Of a stretch of 64,000 nt of DNA, positions 53,416 through 62,959 are shown piece after piece. Source of the stretch: Sphingomonas hengshuiensis (GTDB taxonomy: Bacteria > Pseudomonadota > Alphaproteobacteria > Sphingomonadales > Sphingomonadaceae). The notes under the pieces were generated by a model that was given only the letters and a program-made list of their open reading frames with translations, was not told the origin of the DNA and did not search any database. Every line of letters starts with the position of its first letter. Position 1 is the stretch's first letter. The position numbers and the translations under genes were made by a program. The stretch is from the NCBI RefSeq assembly GCF_000935025.1, contig NZ_CP010836.1, positions 1,922,001 through 1,986,000 of the forward strand, in the 5' to 3' direction.

Positions 53416-55476
53416 TCACCCAGACCGCAACAACCCCACCGCCGCATCCCGCTCGAACAAATACAGCGCCGTCCGCGCCGCCTGCCCGCGATCGCCCTTC
53501 AGCCCGCCGTCGCGATCGATCAGCAGCCGCGCGTCGCTGTTCGCCGCCGGAATAAGCTGGGTCAGCATCTCAGGCGTCGCCAGCCGGAACTGCATCTCGC
53601 CAGACTGGCGCGTGCCGAGCAGTTCGCCCGCGCCGCGCAGCCGCAGATCCTCCTCGGCGATGCGGAAACCGTCATTGGTCTCGCGCATCAGCGCTAGCCG
53701 CGCGCGCGACGTCTCGCTCAGCCCCTTGCCGCGCAGCAACAGGCAGATCGAGCGCCCCCCGCCCCGTCCCACGCGCCCGCGAAGCTGGTGGAGCTGGGCC
53801 AGTCCGAAGCGGTCGGCATGTTCGATCACGATCAGCGTGGCGTTGGGCACGTCGACGCCGACTTCGATCACCGTCGTCGCCACCAGCACGCCCAGTTCGC
53901 CGCCCGCGAAGCGCGCCATCACCGCGTCCTTCTCGACCGGCTTCATCCGGCCATGAACCAGCCCCACGGCATCGCCGAACCGCGCCGCAAGCTGCCCTGC
54001 GCGTTCCTCGGCCGCGGCAAGGTCGATCTTCTCGCTCTCCTCGACCAGCGGGCACACCCAATAGGCCTGCTTCCCCGACGCCAGATGCCGCCCCAGCGCC
54101 TCGACGATCTCGGCCAGCCGGTCCTCGGCGATCACGCTGGTCTCCACCGGCTCGCGCCCGGGGGGCATTTCGTCGAGGCGGCTGACGTCCATCTCGCCAT
54201 GGCTGGCGAGCTGGAGCGTGCGCGGGATCGGGGTGGCGGTCATCACCAGCAGATGCGGCGGCACCTGTGCCTTGGACTGGAGCATCAGCCGCTCGGCGAC
54301 GCCGAAGCGATGCTGCTCGTCGACCACCACCAGCCCGAGGTCGCGATACGCGACTCCCTGCTGGAAGATCGCATGCGTGCCGATCAGCACATCGATCTCG
54401 CCCGACGCCAGCCCCATCAGCGTCGCCTCGCGCACCCGGCCCTTGTCGCGCCCGGTGAGGATCGCGACGCGGACGCCCAGCGGCTCGAACAGGCGCGACA
54501 GCGTGTCGAAATGCTGGCGCGCGAGGATTTCGGTCGGCGCCAGCAGCGCGCCCTGCGCCCCCGCCTCCGCCGCGATCAGCAGCGCCATTGCCGCCACCAG
54601 CGTCTTGCCCGACCCGACATCGCCCTGGAGCAGCCTTAGCATCGGCTGGACCTGCGCCATGTCGCCTTCGATCTCGCGGATCGTCCGCGCCTGCGCGCCG
54701 GTGGGGCTATAGGGCAGCCGCAGCGCGTCGCGCAGCCGCCCGTCGCCCTTCAGCGCGCGCCCGCGCCGCGCCCGCGCCTCGCCGCGCACCAGCATCAGCG
54801 CGAGTTGGTTGGCGAAAATCTCGTCATAAGCGAGCCGCGCCCGCGCCTTCGCGTCCGCCGGATCGGCATGGATGCGCGCCAGCGCCTCGCGCCAGCCGGG
54901 CCACTCCTGTTGCGCCTTCAGGCTCGGCTCAATCCATTCGGGCAAATCGGGCGCGCGCTCGATCGCCTGCACCGCCAGCGCCGCCAGCCGCCGCGAGGTG
55001 ATCCCTTCCGAACAGGGATAGACCGCCTCGCGCCCCGGCAGCGCGGCTTCGTCGGGCGGGAGGACATGGTCGGGGTGGACCATCTGGAGGTCCTGGCCAT
55101 ATTGCTCCAGCTTGCCCGAAACCCAGCGCGGCTCGCCGATCGGCAGCAGTTTCTTCGCCCAGCCCGAATTGCCGCCGAAGAAAACGAGTGTGACGTGGTT
55201 CCCCGCCGCGTCCACCGCCTGAACGCGCGCCGGAGCCCGCGCGCTGCCGCCCATGCGATAGCTGACCGGGGTCAAAATGATCGCGATCACGCGCCCCGCA
55301 TCGGCCATATCGAGTTCGTCGCGCGGCTCGCGATCGATGAAGCCGGTGGGCAGATGGAACGCGACATCGACCGCGCGCGCCAGCCCAAGCCGCTCCAGCG
55401 GCTTGGCCAGCCCGGGGCCGATGCCTTTCAGCGCGGTGACTTCCGCGAACAGTGGATTGAGAATTTCGGGCCGCAT
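53416..55476 (-). CDS. recG: ATP-dependent DNA helicase RecG
   Basis: A 686-residue fork-remodelling helicase. The wedge/OB domain covers about 1-240; helicase motifs are GDVGSGKTLVA (Walker A), VVDEQHRFG (DEQH), MTATPIPRTL and the C-terminal HQLRGRVGRGG with the RecG-type GTRQSGEMQFRLA. The ATG at 55476 begins the domain. It is divergent from sdhE, the arrangement common in alphaproteobacteria. Confidence 0.96.
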   Translation of the reverse strand: MRPEILNPLFAEVTALKGIGPGLAKPLERLGLARAVDVAFHLPTGFIDREPRDELDMADAGRVIAIILTPVSYRMGGSARAPARVQAVDAAGNHVTLVFFGGNSGWAKKLLPIGEPRWVSGKLEQYGQDLQMVHPDHVLPPDEAALPGREAVYPCSEGITSRRLAALAVQAIERAPDLPEWIEPSLKAQQEWPGWREALARIHADPADAKARARLAYDEIFANQLALMLVRGEARARRGRALKGDGRLRDALRLPYSPTGAQARTIREIEGDMAQVQPMLRLLQGDVGSGKTLVAAMALLIAAEAGAQGALLAPTEILARQHFDTLSRLFEPLGVRVAILTGRDKGRVREATLMGLASGEIDVLIGTHAIFQQGVAYRDLGLVVVDEQHRFGVAERLMLQSKAQVPPHLLVMTATPIPRTLQLASHGEMDVSRLDEMPPGREPVETSVIAEDRLAEIVEALGRHLASGKQAYWVCPLVEESEKIDLAAAEERAGQLAARFGDAVGLVHGRMKPVEKDAVMARFAGGELGVLVATTVIEVGVDVPNATLIVIEHADRFGLAQLHQLRGRVGRGGGRSICLLLRGKGLSETSRARLALMRETNDGFRIAEEDLRLRGAGELLGTRQSGEMQFRLATPEMLTQLIPAANSDARLLIDRDGGLKGDRGQAARTALYLFERDAAVGLLRSG

Positions 55477-55553
55477 GACTATCTGCCGACCCCTATAGCC
55501 CAGCCGGCAGCGCGTTCCAGCGCCGCCGGCCAATTGCCGTTTAGGAATGTGCC

Positions 55554-55820
55554 ATGGACCGCGAACATCGTCTCAAGCGCCTGCGCTTTCGTGCGTGGCA
55601 TCGCGGCGTGAAAGAGGCCGACCTGCTGATCGGGGGCTTTTTCGACGCGCACCATGCGGGCTGGAACGATGCCGAGATCGAGTTGTTCGAAGCGCTTCTG
55701 GAAGAACAGGATGTCGACATCATGGCATGGGCGATGGGAACCGCCGGCGTTCCCATGCACTATCAGGGGTCCATCCTATCTGTTCTGAAAACCCTCAATT
55801 ATGTGCCGATTGCGAAATAG
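55554..55820 (+). CDS. sdhE: Succinate dehydrogenase assembly factor SdhE
   Basis: An 88-residue helical protein with the flavinylation motif RGVKEADLL and the start LKRLRFRAWHRG. It promotes covalent FAD attachment to the succinate dehydrogenase flavoprotein. It lies six bases before mfd, so the two are cotranscribed. Confidence 0.93.
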   Translation: MDREHRLKRLRFRAWHRGVKEADLLIGGFFDAHHAGWNDAEIELFEALLEEQDVDIMAWAMGTAGVPMHYQGSILSVLKTLNYVPIAK

Positions 55821-55826
55821 CCGCTG

Positions 55827-58800
55827 ATGCCTGATCTCAAGACGATCCTCAAAGCCGCGAAGCCGCTGACGCTGGCGGGTGCGCCCACCGGCTTCCTGCC
55901 GTGGATGCTCGCCGATCTGGCGCGGGCGAGCGGTGTCGCGGTGTTCATCGCGCCCGACGAGGCGGAGATGCGCGCGATCGCATCGACGGCGCCCTATTTC
56001 GCGCCCGACCTCGACGTGCTCGCCTATCCGGCATGGGATTGCCTGCCCTATGACCGCGCCAGCCCGACGCTGCGCGTCATGGCCGAGCGCCTCGCGACGC
56101 TCCACGCGCTCCAGGCCAAGGCAAAGGGGCCGCGGCTGCTCGTCACCACCGTCAACGCGGCGACTCAGCGCACGCTGACCCCGTTCCGCATCCGCCAGTT
56201 GATCGCACGCCTCGCGCCCGGCGAGCGCATCTCGCTCGATCGGCTGGCGACTTTGCTCCAGGCGAACGGATACCACCGAGTCGACACCGTCGCCGATGCG
56301 GGCGAGTTCGCGGTGCGCGGCGGGCTGGTCGATCTGTTTCCTTCGGGCGCCGAACAGGCGTTGCGGCTCGATTTCTTCGGCGACGAGATCGAGACCGTCC
56401 GCACCTTCGATCCGCAGGACCAGCGCACCACGGGCCGCGTCGACGGCTTCGCGCTGCTGCCCGCCAGCGAGGCGTTGCTCGACGAGGAAAGCGTCAAGCG
56501 CTTCCGCGCGCGCTATCGCGAGAAATTCGGCGCCAACGCCACCGCCGATCCGCTGTACCAGGCGATCAGCGACGGGCGGCGGCTGGCCGGGATGGAGCAT
56601 TGGCTGCCGCTGTTCGAGGATCGGCTGGCGACGCTGTTCGACCATCTGCCCGATGGCTGCGTGGTGCTGCGCGACACGGGGACGCAGGGTGCGGGCACCC
56701 AGCGTTTCGAGGCGATCGCCGATTACCAGCAGAACCGCGCCCGCGCTGAATCGACCGCACCGGGCAGCTATCGCCCGCTCGACACCACCGCCTTGTACCT
56801 GAGCCCCGACGAATGGGCGACGGCGCAGGATGCGGTGCCCGTGCATGTGACGACCAGCTTCCACGAGCCGGAAAGCGCCACCGTCCTCGACTTCGCCGTC
56901 GACGGCCCGCGCGACTTCGCGCCCGAGCGCGCGGCGAGCGCCAATGTCTACGATGCGGTCGTAGACCATCTCGGCAAGCTGCGGAAAGCGGGGCAGAAAC
57001 CGATCCTCGCCAGCTATTCGAACGGCGCGCGCGAGCGGCTTTCGGGGCTGCTCAAGGATCACGGCCTGAAATCGCTCGTCGCGGTCGAAAGCTGGCAGGA
57101 GGCGCTGGGCGCTGCCGACAAGAGCGTCGCCCTGATCGTCCTGCCGCTCGACCATGGCTTCAGTGCCCCCGGCGTCGCGGTGCTGACCGAACAGGACATG
57201 CTGGGCGACCGGCTGGTTCGCCGGGCCAAGCGGCGCAAGAATACCGATGCGTTCCTCCAGGAACTCGCCACCCTCTCCCCCGGCGATCTGGTCGTCCATG
57301 TCGATCACGGCATCGGCCGCTATGAGGGGCTGACGCAGATTCCGGTGCAGAAAGCGCCGCACGATTGCGTCGCGCTGAGCTATGCCGGGGGCGACAAGCT
57401 GTTCGTGCCGGTCGAGAATCTCGAGGTGCTCAGCCGCTATGGCGCGGGCGAGGAAGGCGCGACGCTCGACAAGCTGGGCGGCGAGGCGTGGCAGCGGCGC
57501 AAATCGAAGATGAAGGAGCGCATCCGCGAAATCGCGGGCGAACTCATCGCGACCGCCGCCAAGCGCGCGACGCGCCCCGCCGATGTCGCCGAGCCCGATC
57601 ATGGCGGCTACCCCGCCTTTGTCGATCGCTTCCCCTATGAGGAGACCGACGACCAGGATCGCGCGATCAACGACGTGCTGGAGGATCTCGCCGCGGGGCG
57701 CCCGATGGACCGGCTGATCGTCGGCGATGTCGGCTTCGGCAAGACCGAGGTCGCGTTGCGCGCCGCGTTCGTCGCGGCGATGGCGGGGATGCAGGTCGCG
57801 GTGGTATGCCCCACCACCCTCCTCGCCCGCCAGCACCACCGCAATTTCGTCGAGCGATTCCAGGGCTTCCCGCTCGAAGTCGGCCGCCTCTCGCGCCTCG
57901 TCCCCGCTGCCGAGGCAAAGGCGGTGCGCGACGGGCTGACCGCGGGCACGATCGACATCGTGATCGGCACCCACGCGATCCTGTCCAAGACCGTCGATTT
58001 CAAGCGGCTCGGCCTCGTCATCGTCGATGAGGAGCAGCGGTTCGGCGTGACGCACAAGGAACGGCTCAAGGCGATGAAGGCCGATGTCCACGTCCTGACG
58101 CTCACCGCCACGCCGATCCCGCGCACGCTCCAGATGGCGATGTCGGGCCTGCGCGAATTGTCGGTGATCCAGACCCCACCGGTCGATCGGCTCGCGGTGC
58201 GCACCTATGTCATGCCGTGGGACCCGGTGGTGCTGCGCGAGGCGTTGCTGCGCGAGCATTATCGCGGCGGCCAGGCCTATTTCGTCACCCCCCGCATCTC
58301 CGACCTGCCCGATATCGAGAAATTCCTGCGCGAGGACGTGCCCGAGATCAGCTATGTCGTCGCACACGGCCAGATGGCGCCGACCGAAGTCGAGGAGCGG
58401 ATGTCCGCCTTCTACGATCGCCGCTACGACCTGCTGATCTCGACGACGATCATCGAGAGCGGGCTCGACATCCCCAGCGCCAACACGCTGATCGTCAACC
58501 GCGCCGACAAGTTCGGCCTCGCGCAGCTCTACCAGATTCGCGGGCGCGTGGGCCGGGCGAAGACCCGCGCCTATGCCTATATGACCACCCCGCCCGAGCG
58601 CCAGATGAGCGAGGCGGCGGCCAAGCGGCTCAAGGTGCTGTCCGACCTCGAATCGCTCGGCGCCGGGTTCCAGCTTGCCAGCCACGACCTCGACATTCGC
58701 GGCGCGGGCAATCTGCTCGGCGACGAGCAATCGGGGCATATCAAGGAAGTCGGCTACGAACTCTACCAGTCGATGCTGGAAGAGGCGATCATGGACGCCA

Positions 58801-59282
58801 AGGCTGGCGGCATCCGCGACGAACGCCCCAAGGACCTGTCGCCGTCGATCACCGTCGACGCGCCGATCCTGATCCCCGAGGACTATGTCCCCGATCTCGA
58901 CCTGCGCATGGGGCTGTACCGCCGCCTGAACGAGATCGAGGACAGCGACGGCATCGAAGGGTTCGCCGCGGAAATGATCGACCGTTTCGGCAAGCTGCCC
59001 GAGGCGACCGAGAATTTGCTGCAACTGATCGAGGCCAAGCTGAACGCGAAAAAGGCGTGCATCGCCAAGATCGACGTGGGGCCAAAGGGTGCGCTGGTCA
59101 CCTTCCACGAGGATAAATTCCCCAATGTCGCGGGGCTGATGGCCTATGTCGATCGGCTGAACGGCACTGCGCGGCTGCGTCCGGACATGCGGCTGGTGGT
59201 GACGCGCGAGTGGAACAACCCGCGGTCGCGGCTCAACGCGGCGCTCCAGATTTCGCGCGGGCTGGCCAAGGCGGCGGGCTGA
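55827..59282 (+). CDS. mfd: Transcription-repair coupling factor Mfd
   Basis: An 1151-residue ATPase that removes stalled RNA polymerase and recruits UvrA. The UvrB-homology part is at the start (LAYPAWDCLPYDRASPT, GGLVDLFPSG), the polymerase-interaction domain near 480-560 (GDLVVHVDHGIGRYEGLTQI) and the translocase motifs are GDVGFGKTEVALRA, VDEEQRFG, TATPIPRTLQMA and QIRGRVGRA. The C-terminal TRCF domain ends the protein. Length matches the family. Confidence 0.97.
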   Translation: MPDLKTILKAAKPLTLAGAPTGFLPWMLADLARASGVAVFIAPDEAEMRAIASTAPYFAPDLDVLAYPAWDCLPYDRASPTLRVMAERLATLHALQAKAKGPRLLVTTVNAATQRTLTPFRIRQLIARLAPGERISLDRLATLLQANGYHRVDTVADAGEFAVRGGLVDLFPSGAEQALRLDFFGDEIETVRTFDPQDQRTTGRVDGFALLPASEALLDEESVKRFRARYREKFGANATADPLYQAISDGRRLAGMEHWLPLFEDRLATLFDHLPDGCVVLRDTGTQGAGTQRFEAIADYQQNRARAESTAPGSYRPLDTTALYLSPDEWATAQDAVPVHVTTSFHEPESATVLDFAVDGPRDFAPERAASANVYDAVVDHLGKLRKAGQKPILASYSNGARERLSGLLKDHGLKSLVAVESWQEALGAADKSVALIVLPLDHGFSAPGVAVLTEQDMLGDRLVRRAKRRKNTDAFLQELATLSPGDLVVHVDHGIGRYEGLTQIPVQKAPHDCVALSYAGGDKLFVPVENLEVLSRYGAGEEGATLDKLGGEAWQRRKSKMKERIREIAGELIATAAKRATRPADVAEPDHGGYPAFVDRFPYEETDDQDRAINDVLEDLAAGRPMDRLIVGDVGFGKTEVALRAAFVAAMAGMQVAVVCPTTLLARQHHRNFVERFQGFPLEVGRLSRLVPAAEAKAVRDGLTAGTIDIVIGTHAILSKTVDFKRLGLVIVDEEQRFGVTHKERLKAMKADVHVLTLTATPIPRTLQMAMSGLRELSVIQTPPVDRLAVRTYVMPWDPVVLREALLREHYRGGQAYFVTPRISDLPDIEKFLREDVPEISYVVAHGQMAPTEVEERMSAFYDRRYDLLISTTIIESGLDIPSANTLIVNRADKFGLAQLYQIRGRVGRAKTRAYAYMTTPPERQMSEAAAKRLKVLSDLESLGAGFQLASHDLDIRGAGNLLGDEQSGHIKEVGYELYQSMLEEAIMDAKAGGIRDERPKDLSPSITVDAPILIPEDYVPDLDLRMGLYRRLNEIEDSDGIEGFAAEMIDRFGKLPEATENLLQLIEAKLNAKKACIAKIDVGPKGALVTFHEDKFPNVAGLMAYVDRLNGTARLRPDMRLVVTREWNNPRSRLNAALQISRGLAKAAG

Positions 59283-59386
59283 AATCGCTGCCAGTCGTTG
59301 GAAAATCTGAACAAAAGCGGGACCCTCGCACCTCCGACCCCTCTATAAAGGCTGCACAGTATCGTCAGCCTTCTGGGGGATGTAGT

Positions 59387-60859
59387 TTGAGTAATTCGCT
59401 GAGTTCGCGGCTCTCTTTCATGGAGATGGATCAGCCCCAGCTCGACCAGCTGCGCGCCGCGAAGCCGATCGTGGAACGGGCGATCGGTCCCGCGCTGGAC
59501 CGCTTCTACGCCCGTGCGAGCGCGACCCCCGAGACTGCACAATTCTTCCGCGACACCGCGCATATGGCGCGTGCGAAGGGCGCGCAGGAGCGCCATTGGG
59601 CGCGGATCAGCGACGCGACGTTCGACGACGAGTATCTGGACGGCGCCCGCCGCATCGGCGCGGTCCACGCCCGGATCGGGCTGGAGCCGCGCTGGTATAT
59701 CGGCAGCTATGCGCTGGTGATCGAGGGGCTGATCGAGAGCGCGCATCGCCGCATGCCGTGGTGGCGCCGGGCGCTGTCGCTGTTTCGCGGCCCCAGTGCG
59801 GTCGCGACCTCGATCGCGCTGACCAAGGCGGCGCTGCTCGACATGGAAGTCTCGCTGTCGGTCTATTTCGAAATGGCGCAGGCCGATCGCGAAGCCGCGG
59901 TGACGAAGCTGCAGGGCGCGCTGGGCGCGATGGCGGACGGCGACCTCACGCGCGACTTGGATGGCATGCCCGAAAGCTTCGCCGCGCTCGAACGCGCGTT
60001 CAACGAAACGATGGGCAAGATGCGCGTGATGATCGGCGCCGTCAGCGAAGGCACCGGGCGGCTCGCATCGGGCATCGGCGAGATCAGCACCGCGTCGGAG
60101 GACCTCGCGCGCCGTACCGAAAGCAACGCCGCCAGCCTGGAACAAACCACGGCGGCAATCTCGCAGATGGATACGCGGCTCAAGGCCACCGCCACCGCCG
60201 CCGGCGAAACCGTGAGCCGCGCCGACAAGGCGCTGGCCACCGTGGGCAGCGGTCGCTCGATCACCGACGACGCGGTGCAGGCGATGACTCGCGTCGCCGA
60301 CAGCGCCAAGGGGATCGACAGCGTGATCGAGGGGCTCGACAAGATCGCGTTCCAGACGCGCGTTCTCGCGATGAACGCGGCAGTAGAGGCCGGGCGCGCC
60401 GGCGAGGCCGGGCGCGGCTTCGCGGTCGTCGCCGACCTCGTCTCCGCGCTGGCGATGCGCGCCGAGGAAGAAGCGGGCCGCGCGCGCGACCAGCTCACCG
60501 CGACCCAGACCGATATCGTCGCGGCAGTGCAGATGGTGGAAAAGGTCGACGGCGCGCTCGCCGATATCTCGACCGATGTCGGCCAGGTCCACGAACTGCT
60601 CGCCTGCATGGCCACCGACAATAATGCCCAGGCGGGCGCGATCACCGAAATCTCGACCGCGATCACCACGATGGACCGCGCCACGCAGCAAAATGCCGCA
60701 ATGGTCGAGCAGACCTCGGCGGCGGCGCGGACGCTGAGCGAGGAAGTGCGGACGCTGAACGCGCAGGCGTCACTGTTCACCGTCGCCGGCGGCGCGCGCT
60801 CCGGCGGTGCGCGCACGGTGCGCCACGGTGCCGACGCCCGCAGCTACGCACTCAATTGA
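59387..60859 (+). CDS. Globin-coupled methyl-accepting chemotaxis sensor
   Basis: A 490-residue soluble protein. A protoglobin domain (about 10-160) has the proximal heme ligand H94 (RRIGAVHARIGLEPRWYIGSY). No membrane segment occurs. The signalling domain has the hairpin IAFQTRVLAMNAAVEAGRAG-type sequence followed by AGRGFAVVADLVSALA, which departs from the usual EVRKLAERS. The start is TTG 59387 with GGGGGA six bases ahead; an ATG at 59420 has no ribosome binding site. It is probably an oxygen sensor for aerotaxis (HemAT-like). Confidence 0.88.
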   Translation: MSNSLSSRLSFMEMDQPQLDQLRAAKPIVERAIGPALDRFYARASATPETAQFFRDTAHMARAKGAQERHWARISDATFDDEYLDGARRIGAVHARIGLEPRWYIGSYALVIEGLIESAHRRMPWWRRALSLFRGPSAVATSIALTKAALLDMEVSLSVYFEMAQADREAAVTKLQGALGAMADGDLTRDLDGMPESFAALERAFNETMGKMRVMIGAVSEGTGRLASGIGEISTASEDLARRTESNAASLEQTTAAISQMDTRLKATATAAGETVSRADKALATVGSGRSITDDAVQAMTRVADSAKGIDSVIEGLDKIAFQTRVLAMNAAVEAGRAGEAGRGFAVVADLVSALAMRAEEEAGRARDQLTATQTDIVAAVQMVEKVDGALADISTDVGQVHELLACMATDNNAQAGAITEISTAITTMDRATQQNAAMVEQTSAAARTLSEEVRTLNAQASLFTVAGGARSGGARTVRHGADARSYALN

Positions 60860-60865
60860 TGCGGC

Positions 60866-60890
60866 GGCGGGCGGGACACCCCCGCCCGCC
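60866..60890. terminator. Stem-loop between convergent sensor and EAL genes
   Basis: GGCGGGCGGG and CCCGCCCGCC form a perfect 10-bp stem with loop ACACC in the 34-bp gap between convergent stops. No U-run follows, so it is a barrier or weak terminator. Confidence 0.5.
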
Positions 60891-60893
60891 CGC

Positions 60894-62879
60894 TCATGCG
60901 GCTACCAGCCGCGCCAGTGCCGGCACGTCGAGCGGCGGCGCGCACAGAAAGCCCTGGAAATACTGGCACCCCTCCTTGGCGAGCAGATCGAGCTGCGCCT
61001 CGGTCTCGACGCCCTCGGCCACCACCGACAGCCCCAGCGAGCGCGCCATGTCGATCACGCCGCGGACCACGACGCGATCGCGGTGCGATCCGGTGATGTC
61101 CTGGCTGAGCTTCTTGTCGATCTTGAGATAGTCGAGCGGCAGCGCCTTGAGATAGGCGAGGCTGGAATAGCCCGTTCCGAAATCGTCGATCGCGACGCGG
61201 CACCCGGCGGTGCGCAGCTCCGACAACAGCCGCGCCGCCTCACCCAGCTCGGCCATGATGCCGCCCTCGGTGATCTCGACCGTCAGCCGCGACCGTGGAA
61301 ACCCGCTCGAATCGACTCGCCCGAGCAGGCTGTCGGCGAACCCTGCGCGCGCGACATCGGCGGCGGTGACGTTGATCGACAGCCGCAGCTTGCCGAGCGA
61401 CGCGGGCCACACTGCGGCGCCGGACAAAGCGCGTCGCTGGACATGGTCGCTGAGTGCAAGCTCGAGCCCGGCGCGCTGCGCGGCGGCGAACAGCGTCTCG
61501 GCACCGATTTCGCCGAACTGCGGATGCTGCCAGCGTGCCAGTGCCTCGACGCCGATTACCCTGCCCGTCGCGATGGCGATTTGCGGCTGGTACAGCACGC
61601 CGATCTCGCTGCGTTCGAGCGCGCGGTGGAGATCGTTGACCAGCGCATCGATCGGCGGCGCATTGGCATCCGCCGGACGCGGATCGCCGAGCAACGCCTC
61701 GCTCGCGCGGCGCAGCAAAGCCGCTGCCGAATCGCCGGGTGCGCTGATCGCATTGGCCAGCTTGGCGCCCAGCGGCGCGATTTCGCCCCCCGCGACGAAC
61801 GGGCGGCTCAGCGCCTCGTCGAGCCGCGCGGTTGCCGTGGCGAGCAGCGCCGAATCGATGCCGTCGCTGGCGGCCAGAAACTCCGAACCCCCGATCCGCG
61901 CGACGATCGCATTCGTCCCCAGCGCCTCGCGCACCACCTCGGTCACGCGCTTGGATACTGCGCGGAGCAGGTCGTCGCCCGCCGCGCGGCCATAGACGGT
62001 GTTGACGGTTTCGAACCGCGACAGCCCGATCAGCACCACGCCGACGCACGCGCCCTCGCCCAGCCGTCGATCGATCCAGCGGCGCGCGCTCGGCCCGTCG
62101 CGCGCACCGGTCAGCGCGTCGCGCACCGCGGCGCTCGCATCGGGCGCCACGCCCAATACCTCGACCAGCGCATGCAGCCCGCCGGTCTGCGCGTCATATT
62201 GCAGATGCTGGACGACGCGCCCCACCCCGGCCAGGTCATGCGCGAACGCCGTCGATCCGGGCGCGCCGGCCAGCCGGCGGAGCGCGGCATGGGCCAGCTT
62301 GCGGTCGCCGGGATCGAGCCGGCGGAGCAACGCGCGCACCCCCGGCGCCTCGACCAGTCCGAGCAGCTTGGCGAGCCCCGGGGTGAGCTGGAGCGAGCCA
62401 AGCTCGGGGTCATAGCGCCATCCCATCGGCTCGGAGGGGCCGGCGGACTGGCCATTCCACGCGGTCAGCCGCTCGACATGGCGCAACGCGAAGCGGATCG
62501 CATGCGCCATCGCCGCCGACGACATCGGGCTGCCCAGGAAATGCGTCGCGCCGGCGTCGTAGAAATGGCGCATATGGACGGTGTCGCTCTGCGAGACGAG
62601 GATCAGCATCGCCGCCCCGTGCGCCGCGATCGTCGGCCCCAATGCCTTGGCCGCGGCCAGCCCGTCGCTCATCGCGCCGCGCGCGTCGATCACTGCAACC
62701 GAGGCGCCGCTTGCAAGGAATCGTTGCTCGACGCCTTCGGGCCGCCGCGCCGCGACGACGCGCCACCCGCCTCCCGCCGCCGCCGCCGCGACCTCGTCGC
62801 GCTGGCGAAAGGAAAGCACGAACACGGGCGCGTCGGGCGCATTCGCAGTCGCATCGATTACCGAGAAATCTTCGTCCAT
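60894..62879 (-). CDS. Cyclic di-GMP phosphodiesterase with degenerate GGDEF
   Basis: A 661-residue protein without membrane helices. A receiver-like domain (about 15-135, with D65 in AVIDARGA) and a PAS-like stretch (150-250) precede a GGDEF domain whose motif reads GGSEF at 330-334, so cyclase activity is doubtful. The EAL domain keeps E445 (GVEALARWQ), N503, E535 (TVEITEGG), D565-D566 (AIDDFGTGY), K586 and E622 (VAEGVET), so it should hydrolyse c-di-GMP. The ATG at 62879 is divergent from moaA. It is convergent with the globin sensor. Confidence 0.9.
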   Translation of the reverse strand: MDEDFSVIDATANAPDAPVFVLSFRQRDEVAAAAAGGGWRVVAARRPEGVEQRFLASGASVAVIDARGAMSDGLAAAKALGPTIAAHGAAMLILVSQSDTVHMRHFYDAGATHFLGSPMSSAAMAHAIRFALRHVERLTAWNGQSAGPSEPMGWRYDPELGSLQLTPGLAKLLGLVEAPGVRALLRRLDPGDRKLAHAALRRLAGAPGSTAFAHDLAGVGRVVQHLQYDAQTGGLHALVEVLGVAPDASAAVRDALTGARDGPSARRWIDRRLGEGACVGVVLIGLSRFETVNTVYGRAAGDDLLRAVSKRVTEVVREALGTNAIVARIGGSEFLAASDGIDSALLATATARLDEALSRPFVAGGEIAPLGAKLANAISAPGDSAAALLRRASEALLGDPRPADANAPPIDALVNDLHRALERSEIGVLYQPQIAIATGRVIGVEALARWQHPQFGEIGAETLFAAAQRAGLELALSDHVQRRALSGAAVWPASLGKLRLSINVTAADVARAGFADSLLGRVDSSGFPRSRLTVEITEGGIMAELGEAARLLSELRTAGCRVAIDDFGTGYSSLAYLKALPLDYLKIDKKLSQDITGSHRDRVVVRGVIDMARSLGLSVVAEGVETEAQLDLLAKEGCQYFQGFLCAPPLDVPALARLVAA

Positions 62880-62959
62880 CCATCCTGCGATAGCCGCAAC
62901 CGCGCCGCACCGCCATCGCAAGGGTTGTTTGGGGACTGCGGAGTGCTTACCCCAGTAAC

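Noticed and set aside
55776..59108. Open frame of about 1100 codons antisense to mfd
   Set aside because: It is a shadow of the mfd reading frame caused by high GC at third positions; no domain or ribosome binding site supports it.
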